A DNA stretch of 7,368 nucleotides from Acidimicrobiia bacterium. GTDB lineage: Bacteria; Actinomycetota; Acidimicrobiia; Spongiisociales; SHLN01. Made by a program: the position numbers and the translations under genes. Where the stretch lies: assembly GCA_013043085.1 (NCBI GenBank), contig JABDOU010000074.1:1-7368 (forward strand). Reading direction: 5' to 3'. The notes under the pieces were generated by a model. That model searched no databases. It was not told where the DNA came from and saw only the letters and a list, made by a program, of their open reading frames with translations. Shown piece by piece: positions 1 through 6,312 of the stretch (position 1 is the first letter of the stretch; each line of letters opens with the position of its first letter).

Positions 1-1179
1 GCCGCCGTTGTTGAAGTGCATCATTTCGAATTCGATCACGTCTCCGTCGTAGTCACCTGCGACGGAAGCTCCACCTCGCAATTGCAGGTTGGCCAGTGCA
101 GACGCTCCTTCCGCGATGACCCGATCAGGAATGATCTGGGCCAGAGCTCCAATCACGGTATCCGGCAGCAAATGCCCGATGATGTGGCGCAGAGCTACCG
201 GAGAGGGCCGCTGCACATTGAGGATCGATCCTTCCGGTGCGCTGACGGTGATGGGTTCAAGTGATCCGGCGTTGTTTGGGATGTCCGGTGCCACAACGCA
301 CTTGACGCCGTAGGTCGTGTAGGCCCTCGTGTAGTTGAGCACTACGTTGATGCCGTACGACGAAGCCGGCGAAGTCCCGGCGTAGTCGACATGGATCTCA
401 TCGGATGTGACGGTCAAAGCGGCTTGCAGCGTTATAGGGCGCTCGTAACCGTCCATGATCACCGAGTTGTGATATGTGCCCGGAGTGAGTTCCGCAATTC
501 TTTGTATGGTTGCCTCGCGAGAGCTATCGATGATGTAGTCCGATAGATCTTCGAGATCGTCGATCCCGAACTCGTGCATCATCGCGATCAGACGATCGGC
601 GCCGACTCTGTTGCCTGACGCGAAGGCGAACATGTCACCCACCACCTGATCGGCTTCGCGCACGTTCATGCGAATGATGTCTACGAGGGTCTGGTTGACC
701 TCTCCCTGTTTCGCCAAATGGAGGATCGGGATATTCAGGCCCTCTTCGTAGATCTGGCGTCCGTCAGGCGTGAACCCTCTTCCGCCGATGTCGACCACAT
801 GGCAGGTATTTGCCATGAGTCCCACCGGCTGATTGTTGAAGAACACAGGAGTCACGATCGTGATGTCGTTGTGATGGCCCGAAGCCAACCAGGGGTCGTT
901 GGTGATGAGCGTGTCGCCGGGATCCATGGTGTCGATCGGGTGCTTGGCCAGAAAATGCTTCACGCACTCGGCTACCGAGTTGATGTGACCCGGCGTTCCG
1001 GTCACCGCCTGGGCGAGCATCCGGCCTTCGCGATCGAAGACCGCTGCAGCCAGATCCCCCGCTTCTCGAACACTGGTGGAGAACGACGTTCGGATGAGGG
1101 CCTGCGCTTCTTCTTCGACAACAGCTATCAACCGGTTCCACATGATGTTCTTGTGGATGCGGTCGAGTGGATTACTCAT
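1..1179 (-). CDS. hyuB: HyuB-type subunit of an ATP-dependent hydantoinase/oxoprolinase/ketone carboxylase (3' end missing)
   Basis: The frame stays open from an ATG at 1179-1177 to the window edge, giving 393 residues. HyuB proteins are usually about 510-600 residues, so the C-terminal third lies outside. Family blocks appear in the expected order: GDLAAAVFD near residue 41, NDPWLASGHHNDITIVTPVF at 94-113, CHVVDIGG at 126-133 followed by YEEGLNIPILHL at 144-155, NVREADQVVGDM at 172-183, VDYAGTSPASSYGINVVLNY at 264-283, IPNNAGSLEPITVSAPEGSI at 300-319, and PSPVALRHIIGHLLPDTVIG at 325-344. HyuB pairs with an ATP-binding HyuA in cytosolic complexes that open cyclic amides (N-methylhydantoin, 5-oxoproline, caprolactam) or carboxylate ketones. 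His102, Asp105 and His127 sit in conserved blocks and could be metal ligands (inference). The start overlaps the hyuA end by 8 nt (ATGAGTAA) and has GGAG 4 nt upstream. The family is secure; the substrate is unknown. Confidence 0.93.
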   Translation of the reverse strand, partial: MSNPLDRIHKNIMWNRLIAVVEEEAQALIRTSFSTSVREAGDLAAAVFDREGRMLAQAVTGTPGHINSVAECVKHFLAKHPIDTMDPGDTLITNDPWLASGHHNDITIVTPVFFNNQPVGLMANTCHVVDIGGRGFTPDGRQIYEEGLNIPILHLAKQGEVNQTLVDIIRMNVREADQVVGDMFAFASGNRVGADRLIAMMHEFGIDDLEDLSDYIIDSSREATIQRIAELTPGTYHNSVIMDGYERPITLQAALTVTSDEIHVDYAGTSPASSYGINVVLNYTRAYTTYGVKCVVAPDIPNNAGSLEPITVSAPEGSILNVQRPSPVALRHIIGHLLPDTVIGALAQIIPDRVIAEGASALANLQLRGGASVAGDYDGDVIEFEMMHFNNGG

Positions 1180-3256
1180 GTCGCTCCAGAATCAGATGGC
1201 CGGCTCCCGAAACCCTTGCTTTGAACGTGGCCGGCACCACAGTTGCGGTATTGGGTTCGACGATCACGGCTGGACCAGGCACCGACTGGCCCGGTTGCAG
1301 GGTTTGTCGTGCAAACGTTGTGGCGATGATGAGTTGGCCGGTGTCCGGATCGACCAGCGAACGAGATCCCGTCGGCACAAGCTCGGCCGAGGATGGTGTG
1401 TCGTCGGCTGCGATCTCCGGTTTGGCTACGGTGGTAGAAATGGTCAACACCCACGTCAGCACCTCGACGTCTACTCCGGGAATGCCGCGCCCGTACAAAC
1501 GCTCGTACTCGGCTTCGTACGCTCGTAGGAATTCGGCAGGAGATCGTTCGTCGACGACCGGCGACTCGACACGTATGGGAAGCTCCACTCCAACCTCGTG
1601 TCCCTGACCCACATAGCGCATGTATGCGATCCTGCTCTCGATGAGGTCTTCGCCAGGGGCTCCGGCTTGGACAACCGGGCGCGCCTCGGCCCGCATCGAG
1701 TCCAGCAGCTGATTGGTTCCGGCGATATCGAGAGCGCTGAGACGCTGGTGAAAGCTGCGGTTCACCTCGTATGCCACGGGCGCTCTCAGGAACCCGATAG
1801 CTGAACCGACTCCGGCGTCGGGTGGGATCACAATTCGGGCGATGCCGAGCTTTTGGGCGATGCGAGCGGCGTGGAGGGGAGCGGCGCCTCCGAACGCGAT
1901 CAAGGTCTTTGTTTCCACCCGCTGTCCACTTTCGACCGTATGCACCCTGGCCGCGTTTGACATGTTCTCGTCTACGATCTCGGATACCCCGAGGGCCGCG
2001 CCCGTCGCATCCATACCGAGCGGCTGGCCGACCCGGGTCACCAACGCGGTGTTTGCCAGAGCGAGGTCCAATTGCATGGTTCCTCCTGCGAAATCGTCAG
2101 GATCGATCCGCCCGAGCACAACGTCGGCGTCCGTGACGGTCGCATCCGCACCCCCCAATGCGTACGAGGCCGGCCCCGGCTGGCTGCCTGCGCTCTCGGG
2201 CCCAACCGCAATGCGACCCATCGCATCGAGGTGTGCTATCGAGCCACCGCCCGCCCCGATTTCCACCATGTCGATCACCGGGATCCGGAGCGGTAAACCG
2301 CTTCCACGCATGAAGCGGTACATGCGAGCTACCTCGAAATGGCGCGAGGTCTGGGGGTGGCCACCGTTGATGAGACATATTTTGGCCGTGGTCCCTCCCA
2401 TGTCATATGACATCACATCATCGAGTCCAAGTTCACGCGCCACCGACGCGGCGAAGATCGCGCCGCCGGCAGGTCCCGATTCGACCAGCCGGACCGGGAA
2501 TCGTCTGGCCGTATCGACCGTGGTTATCCCGCCGCCCGAGAGCATGAGGTGGAGCGGACATCGGATTCCGATGCCTGCGAGGTCATCCACCAGGCGAGCC
2601 AGGTGCTGACTGATCAAGGGTTGCACGTAGGCATTGGCTGCAGCTGTAGAGAGGCGTTCGTATTCGCGCATCTCCGGCGAGACCTCGCTCGACAGCGTCA
2701 GTTCGACCCGCGGTAGAAGTTCGCCGAGAATCTCGGCAGTTCTCTGTTCGTGCACCGGATTCACGTAGCTGTGCAGATAGCCGATAGCGACGCTCTCGAC
2801 ACCTTCTTGTGCAAAAACCCTGGCGACGGATGACAGCTCTTCTTCGGCGAGCGGTGCCAGGACCCGACCGTGAACGTCGATGCGTTCGGTAACCGGCAGA
2901 CGCAATTTGCGCGGGACCAGTGGTTCGGGAAGATCTATGTTGAGGTTGTACTGCTCATATCGGTTCTCGTTTCGCATCTCAACCGAGTCGCGAAACCCGC
3001 GGGTGACAACCATCCCGGTCGGTGCGCCCTTGCGTTCAATGAGAAGATTGGTGGCCAGCGTGGTGCCGTAAATCATCTGTGTGACGTCGCCCGGGGTTTT
3101 ACCTGCATCATCGAGAACCATCCTCGTTCCGATGAGTACGCCGCGTTCGGGGGCGTCGTGGGTGGTGAGCGTCTTGCTGGCATGCAACCAACCTGCGGTT
3201 TCCAAGGCCACATCGGTGAAGGTGCCACCAATGTCGACCGCGAGCCGGATTGTCAT
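1172..3256 (-). CDS. hyuA: HyuA-type ATP-binding subunit of a hydantoinase/oxoprolinase/ketone carboxylase
   Basis: This is a 694-residue protein, full length for HyuA (about 690-720). It carries the ASKHA-like nucleotide-binding fold of the hydantoinase A/oxoprolinase family. Visible motifs are DIGGTFTDV (8-16), YGTTLATN (63-70), LSGGG (239-243), ESGPAGGAIF (259-268), SYDMGGTTAKICLI (283-296), EIGAGGGSIA (332-341), VGPESAGSQPGPASYALGG (351-369), TDADVVLGRI (375-384), AFGGAAPLHA (454-463), PPDAGVGSAIGFLRAP (478-493) and RYVGQGHEVGVELP (547-560). In characterised members this subunit uses ATP to activate the amide or ketone substrate, or bicarbonate, while HyuB supplies the rest of the active site. 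The ATG start is 10 nt after the stop of the ThDP gene. No Shine-Dalgarno is visible there, so translation is probably coupled to the gene before it. The stop overlaps the hyuB start. The sequence does not separate hydantoinase, oxoprolinase, caprolactamase and carboxylase activity. Confidence 0.95.
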   Translation of the reverse strand: MTIRLAVDIGGTFTDVALETAGWLHASKTLTTHDAPERGVLIGTRMVLDDAGKTPGDVTQMIYGTTLATNLLIERKGAPTGMVVTRGFRDSVEMRNENRYEQYNLNIDLPEPLVPRKLRLPVTERIDVHGRVLAPLAEEELSSVARVFAQEGVESVAIGYLHSYVNPVHEQRTAEILGELLPRVELTLSSEVSPEMREYERLSTAAANAYVQPLISQHLARLVDDLAGIGIRCPLHLMLSGGGITTVDTARRFPVRLVESGPAGGAIFAASVARELGLDDVMSYDMGGTTAKICLINGGHPQTSRHFEVARMYRFMRGSGLPLRIPVIDMVEIGAGGGSIAHLDAMGRIAVGPESAGSQPGPASYALGGADATVTDADVVLGRIDPDDFAGGTMQLDLALANTALVTRVGQPLGMDATGAALGVSEIVDENMSNAARVHTVESGQRVETKTLIAFGGAAPLHAARIAQKLGIARIVIPPDAGVGSAIGFLRAPVAYEVNRSFHQRLSALDIAGTNQLLDSMRAEARPVVQAGAPGEDLIESRIAYMRYVGQGHEVGVELPIRVESPVVDERSPAEFLRAYEAEYERLYGRGIPGVDVEVLTWVLTISTTVAKPEIAADDTPSSAELVPTGSRSLVDPDTGQLIIATTFARQTLQPGQSVPGPAVIVEPNTATVVPATFKARVSGAGHLILERHE
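1184..1187 (-). promoter_or_regulatory. Shine-Dalgarno for hyuB inside the end of hyuA
   Basis: GGAG on the minus strand lies 4 nt before the hyuB ATG (1179-1177), within the last codons of hyuA. It fixes the hyuB start and the 8-nt overlap, which favours coupled translation of the two subunits. Confidence 0.65.
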
Positions 3257-3266
3257 AGCCGAGTGG

Positions 3267-4916
3267 TCATGTGTGGGCCCGCCGAGCCTGATCGATTGAT
3301 TGGGTAGGCGTCAACATGTCGGGCGACACGATGAGATCGAGAACGGCACCGGTCGAGGACTCCGCGGCCCTGGCAAAGGCCTGCGGGAAAGCGCCGGTCT
3401 CGGTGACGGTCTCGCCATAGAAACCGTAGGCCCTGGCCAGTGCTGCGAAATCAGGGTTGATGAGTTCTGTCCCCGCCACCCGGTGCGGATAGGTGCGTTC
3501 CTGGTGCATCCGGATCGTGCCGTAACTTCCGTTGTTGATAACGAGAACGATCGGCGTGGCGTGGGCCTGGAAGGCGGCCCCCAGCTCCTGGCAATTCATC
3601 TGAAAGTCACCATCGCCAACGAACGCCACAGCCATCCGATTCGGGAAGAGAACTTTGGCGGCTATTGCCGCAGGGAGGCCATATCCCATGGCGCCATTCT
3701 GCGGTCCCAGCAACCGCATTCCGGGGCCATAGAGGAATGACTTGTTGTTCCAGATCGAGAAGTTTCCCGCTCCGTTTGTGATGATGACATCGTCCGGCAG
3801 GTTCTCCCGAAGCCATTTCATGACCACGCTCATGTCGAGATCGCCGGGCTGGTGTGGGAATTCGATACTGGTTTCGAAGGCCGCCCGTCTCGCCTCAACC
3901 CAGCGTCTGCGTTGCGGGGTAGCTCCAATGTTTGCCCGGCGCAACGCCGAGACCGTCTCATTCGGGCCCGCGTGGATCGCCAGAGTTGGTTGGACGATCT
4001 TTCCGAATTCAGCTTCTGAGGCATGGGCGTGGATGAGGGTTTGGTCGGGGTCGGTAAAGAGCGTGTAGCCCGCCGTCGTCATCTCTCCGAATCGAATGCC
4101 GATAGCAAGGACCACATCTGCGGTGAGAATCGTCTCCTTGACGACGACCGGCATGCCAACTCCGGCCTCGCCGACGTAGGAGGGGCTGTGGTTGTCCATC
4201 AGGTCGTGAAAGCGGAACACGGGCGATACGGCGAGGGCGTTAGTTTCGGCCATGGCCTGCAGGTCGTCGCGTCCCTGGTCAGTCCATAGGCCTCCGCCGA
4301 CGAGTACGAGTGGACGCTCCGCCATCCGCATCAGCTCGACGGCCCAATTCACGTCCTCGATCGCCGGGGTTCGCTCTGCCACGTCGACCCTTCCCAGGGG
4401 CGTGGCGTCTGTTTCGTCGGCCAAAACGTCTTCTGGCAGTGAGACAACCACCGGGCCAGGGCGCTCGGACATTGCGATGGCGAACGCAGACGCAACAACT
4501 TCCGGTAAATCGCTCGCGGACAGAACCTCGACCGTCCGTTTGGCGACCGATCCGAAGAACATGTTGTAATCCATCTCCTGGAATGCTTCTTTGCCGCGGT
4601 GGTGTGTCGGTACCTGTCCTATGAACAGAATCATCGGTGTTGAGTTCTGGGCGGCCGTGTGCACCCCGATCGAAGCGTTGGTTGCACCGGGCCCTCTGGT
4701 AACGAAACAAATGCCCGGTCGTCCCGTCAGCTTTCCCCATGCCTCCGCCATGAACGATGCGCCTGCTTCGTTGCGGGTGGTAACGAAGCGAAAGGCATCG
4801 CCGGCCTCGTTCATGCCATCCAGGGCAGCCAGGTAGCTCTCACCCGGCACGCCGAACGCAGTAGCGGCTCCTTGTTCTATCAGGCACTGGATGAGCAGGT
4901 GTCCACCGGAAATCAC
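3267..4916 (-). CDS. Thiamine-diphosphate-dependent enzyme, acetolactate synthase superfamily
   Basis: A 549-residue protein with the three-domain layout of acetolactate synthase-like ThDP enzymes. The N-terminal PYR domain (about 1-170) has FGVPGESYLAALD and the activating glutamate Glu50 in RNEAGASFMAEAW, then FVTRGPGATNA (71-81). The central domain spans about 185-325 (RPLVLVGGGLW, LAIGIRFGEM). The C-terminal PP domain has QNGAMGYGLPAAIAAK (406-421) and the Mg-ThDP motif from GDG at 434-436 to NN at 461-462. Such enzymes decarboxylate 2-oxo acids or join or cleave C-C bonds next to a carbonyl. Glu50 argues against glyoxylate carboligase, which lacks this glutamate. The start is GTG: the frame closes at a TAG at 4931-4929, and the GTG places the N-terminus as expected for the family. 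No clear Shine-Dalgarno precedes it. It is the first gene of the operon with hyuA and hyuB, so it probably acts on a related substrate or product. Exact reaction unknown. Confidence 0.92.
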   Translation of the reverse strand: MISGGHLLIQCLIEQGAATAFGVPGESYLAALDGMNEAGDAFRFVTTRNEAGASFMAEAWGKLTGRPGICFVTRGPGATNASIGVHTAAQNSTPMILFIGQVPTHHRGKEAFQEMDYNMFFGSVAKRTVEVLSASDLPEVVASAFAIAMSERPGPVVVSLPEDVLADETDATPLGRVDVAERTPAIEDVNWAVELMRMAERPLVLVGGGLWTDQGRDDLQAMAETNALAVSPVFRFHDLMDNHSPSYVGEAGVGMPVVVKETILTADVVLAIGIRFGEMTTAGYTLFTDPDQTLIHAHASEAEFGKIVQPTLAIHAGPNETVSALRRANIGATPQRRRWVEARRAAFETSIEFPHQPGDLDMSVVMKWLRENLPDDVIITNGAGNFSIWNNKSFLYGPGMRLLGPQNGAMGYGLPAAIAAKVLFPNRMAVAFVGDGDFQMNCQELGAAFQAHATPIVLVINNGSYGTIRMHQERTYPHRVAGTELINPDFAALARAYGFYGETVTETGAFPQAFARAAESSTGAVLDLIVSPDMLTPTQSIDQARRAHT

Positions 4917-4980
4917 GATTGGCCGAATCTACCAGCCGACCCGTAACGACGAACGACTCTATCCAGAAACCCGGTACGCC

Positions 4981-5018
4981 GCGTATGTTGGAGGCGTAGT
5001 TGGAGCGTAGGTTGGGAG
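4981..5018 (+). repeat. Three imperfect tandem 12-13 nt repeats before the DUF1876 gene
   Basis: The copies read GCGTATGTTGGAG (4981-4993), GCGTAGTTGGAG (4994-5005) and CGTAGGTTGGGAG (5006-5018). They share the pattern GCGTA-G-TTGG-AG with single-base insertions or substitutions. The array ends directly before the ATGAAAGGAG that carries the Shine-Dalgarno, so it falls in the promoter or 5' leader. The first copy also forms the right arm of the inverted repeat at 4975-4985. It could be a protein-binding array or a slippage product. Confidence 0.55.
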
Positions 5019-5023
5019 ATGAA

Positions 5024-5028
5024 AGGAG
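5024..5028 (+). promoter_or_regulatory. Shine-Dalgarno that sets the DUF1876 start
   Basis: AGGAG lies 5 nt before the ATG at 5034. The alternative in-frame ATG at 5019 would place this site inside the coding region and has no properly spaced site of its own. The later ATG is therefore preferred. Confidence 0.75.
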
Positions 5029-5033
5029 AAACG

Positions 5034-5279
5034 ATGGAGAAAGACATAACCCTAAATATTCATCTCGATGAAGATTCTGACCACACGCTGGCGCACGCCG
5101 AACTGTTCATTCGTGGTGATCATTTCGAATCCGTCGGTAAGGCGAAACGCAATCCGGTGGACCCTCCGATGCCGGTGATCGGCGAGGAATTGGCCATCGC
5201 GCGAGCTCTGCAGGAACTGACCGGTCAGGTCATGGAAGCAGCCCAGCAAAAGGTGAGCGACTTTCTCGTCAAGTCATAA
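5034..5279 (+). CDS. DUF1876 (dsRBD-like) small protein, Rv1738/Rv2632c family
   Basis: An 81-residue cytosolic protein with no signal peptide or membrane segment. The layout is one β-rich half (about 3-38, with HAELFIRGDHFESVGKAKRN at 21-40) followed by the family's diagnostic stretch PVDPPMPVIGEELAIARAL (41-59) and a C-terminal helix. This matches DUF1876, where mycobacterial members have a similar NPADRxVPEIGxELxxARAL segment. Rv1738 is induced by hypoxia under DosR control, and its crystal structure resembles ribosome hibernation factors, so a stress or ribosome-linked role is possible here but inferred. The start at 5034 is chosen over 5019 because a good AGGAG precedes it. The gene is divergent from the ThDP operon and convergent with the lipoprotein gene, with only 6 nt between the stop codons. 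It appears to be monocistronic. Confidence 0.85.
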   Translation: MEKDITLNIHLDEDSDHTLAHAELFIRGDHFESVGKAKRNPVDPPMPVIGEELAIARALQELTGQVMEAAQQKVSDFLVKS

Positions 5280-5285
5280 CCGGCC

Positions 5286-6281
5286 TCAGTTGGCGTCGGG
5301 CAGTCCGCCTGCGAACCCGGCGGCCAACTCCTCTTCGGTCACAATCAGATCGGCCGATGGTGGGGCGATCCCGAGGTCTGATCCATAATCCCAGACCTCC
5401 ACCATCATCGTCATCCTGTCTATGCCCGATAGGTCGGCGTCCTGCGTCTGGGCCAGCAACAACTCGTCCATGTCGAGCAAGTAACGGTATAACCTGCCGT
5501 CGTCCTTTCCGACCCAGATCTCTATCGGAAATTCGATATCAGACGGATAGACCTGTTCGAACTCGGCCCGTTCGGCAGGTTCCATCTGTTCAGCCATCTT
5601 CGCTCCATCGATGACAGCGCGCAGGTGGGTCGTCTCGACTCCTCTGATTGTTTCGGTGCCCAGGTCCTCAACCTCGGCGCCTGATTCCTCGAACATCGAC
5701 GTGAAATCGTCGGGAGAGGTAAAGGAGGCGCCAAGCTCGTTGACACCGAGCACATCGCCTTCGCCTTCTAAATAGGCGTTGGGATCCATGCCAAACATGG
5801 CGGAGAAGAAACCCATCCGAGTCCACGATGATGTTCCGATCGTGATCACCTCGATCGGCTCGGACAACGCCGCGATGTCTTCATCACTCAGCCCCTCTAG
5901 CTGGTCACTACCCAACTGTCCGAAGATATCACCAAGATCCATGACGACGATCGACGAATTGGTAGCAGGATCGATCGATGCGCTGACCTGCATGTCGATC
6001 CCGTCCGGGAATCCTTCGGCCGCCATCGCCGAGCCGCTCATCGTGATGTTGGCCTGGAAACGGTACGACTCTTCGGTGCTGGCTCTGGCAGCCGACAAGA
6101 AGGTATCGAGGCTGGCCGGGTCGCTGAGAACCGTCGTGGTCGTTGACTCCGCAGCAGCCGTGGTGGTGGTGGTCTCGTCGAATGCGGTGGTCGATGGATT
6201 GGTTTCGGCGTCGCCTCCGCAAGCACTGGCTATCAGAGCCATCAACACCACAACGAAGATCAGTCTCAAACTACGGCGCAA
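5286..6281 (-). CDS. Secreted lipoprotein with a LolA/LppX-LprAFG-like domain
   Basis: A 331-residue protein with a lipoprotein signal peptide: an MRRSLR basic start, a hydrophobic core (about 7-18) and a lipobox-like IASAC with the lipidated Cys21. A Thr/Ala/Ser-rich flexible linker (about 27-52) leads to an acidic folded domain (about 55-320). RGVETTHLRAVID (213-225), IEIWVGKDDGRLYRYLLD (253-270) and DYGSDLGIAPPSADLIV (298-314) resemble the G-x-x-T-x-H/Y-...-D and terminal YGxxxxIxxPP patterns of the LolA/LppX-LprAFG fold, whose members bind or carry lipids at the outside of the membrane. This family call is by eye. The start is TTG, supported by AAAGGGG six nt upstream (6288-6294) and by the complete signal peptide. 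It lies 31 nt after the ABC ATPase stop, so the two are probably co-transcribed. It does not resemble a sugar-binding protein. Confidence 0.85.
   Translation of the reverse strand: MRRSLRLIFVVVLMALIASACGGDAETNPSTTAFDETTTTTAAAESTTTTVLSDPASLDTFLSAARASTEESYRFQANITMSGSAMAAEGFPDGIDMQVSASIDPATNSSIVVMDLGDIFGQLGSDQLEGLSDEDIAALSEPIEVITIGTSSWTRMGFFSAMFGMDPNAYLEGEGDVLGVNELGASFTSPDDFTSMFEESGAEVEDLGTETIRGVETTHLRAVIDGAKMAEQMEPAERAEFEQVYPSDIEFPIEIWVGKDDGRLYRYLLDMDELLLAQTQDADLSGIDRMTMMVEVWDYGSDLGIAPPSADLIVTEEELAAGFAGGLPDAN
5289..5328 (+). terminator. Possible terminator hairpin inside the end of the convergent lipoprotein gene
   Basis: GTTGGCGTCGGG (5289-5300) pairs with CCCGGCGGCCAAC (5316-5328), giving a stem of about 12 bp with one bulged G, one G-T pair and a 15-nt loop. 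It begins 10 nt after the DUF1876 stop codon. No T-rich tract follows (the next bases are TCCTCTTCGG), so it is not a classic intrinsic terminator. It also lies in GC-rich coding sequence, where chance pairing is common. Confidence 0.25.
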
Positions 6282-6287
6282 CGCACA

Positions 6288-6294
6288 CCCCTTT
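6288..6294 (-). promoter_or_regulatory. Shine-Dalgarno supporting the TTG start of the lipoprotein
   Basis: On the minus strand AAAGGGG is followed by six bases (TGTGCG) and then TTG. This is one mismatch from the AAAGGAG consensus at good spacing. No ATG is available in frame ahead of the signal peptide's hydrophobic core, so the TTG start is preferred. Confidence 0.7.
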
Positions 6295-6300
6295 CGGCGA

Positions 6301-6310
6301 TTGGGCCCAA
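6301..6310. other. Perfect 10-bp palindrome TTGGGCCCAA in the ATPase-lipoprotein gap
   Basis: TTGGGCCCAA is identical to its reverse complement. It starts 2 nt after the ABC ATPase stop codon and ends 6 nt before the lipoprotein Shine-Dalgarno. The symmetry does not extend to the flanking bases. It may be a small operator or chance. Confidence 0.3.
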
Positions 6311-6312
6311 CA

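Larger units (their letters stand above)
4917..5033. promoter_or_regulatory. Divergent intergenic control region
   Basis: These 117 nt separate the start of the minus-strand ThDP-hyuA-hyuB operon from the start of the plus-strand DUF1876 gene, so both promoters should lie here. No convincing -35/-10 pair was found on either strand. Only weak -10-like hexamers are visible: TATGTT at 4984-4989 on the plus strand, and TAGATT and TAGAGT on the minus strand. The region contains an 11-nt inverted repeat, TACGC-C-GCGTA (4975-4985), and three imperfect tandem repeats (4981-5018). Either could be an operator. Confidence 0.5.

Noticed and set aside
718..1224. A 168-codon plus-strand open frame near the left end
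   Set aside because: It is antisense to hyuB and the end of hyuA, whose minus-strand frame reads through with full family motifs. No domain is visible in it.
1842..2609. A 255-codon open frame on the plus strand opposite hyuA
   Set aside because: It is antisense to a strongly conserved HyuA region, and its translation is Arg/Ser/Pro-rich with no recognisable domain. It is a shadow of high-G+C coding sequence.
3267..4916. Glyoxylate carboligase as the identity of the ThDP enzyme, suggested by the hydantoinase context
   Set aside because: Glyoxylate carboligase lacks the activating glutamate of the PYR domain, whereas this protein has Glu50 in RNEAG.
4985..4999. A leader mini-ORF (ATG TTG GAG GCG TAG) before the DUF1876 gene
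   Set aside because: It has only four codons, no Shine-Dalgarno, and falls within the repeat array. Chance is the simplest explanation.
6132..6191. Triplet-like GGT/GTC repeats as a non-coding repeat
   Set aside because: They encode the Thr/Ala/Ser-rich linker of the lipoprotein, so low-complexity coding explains them.
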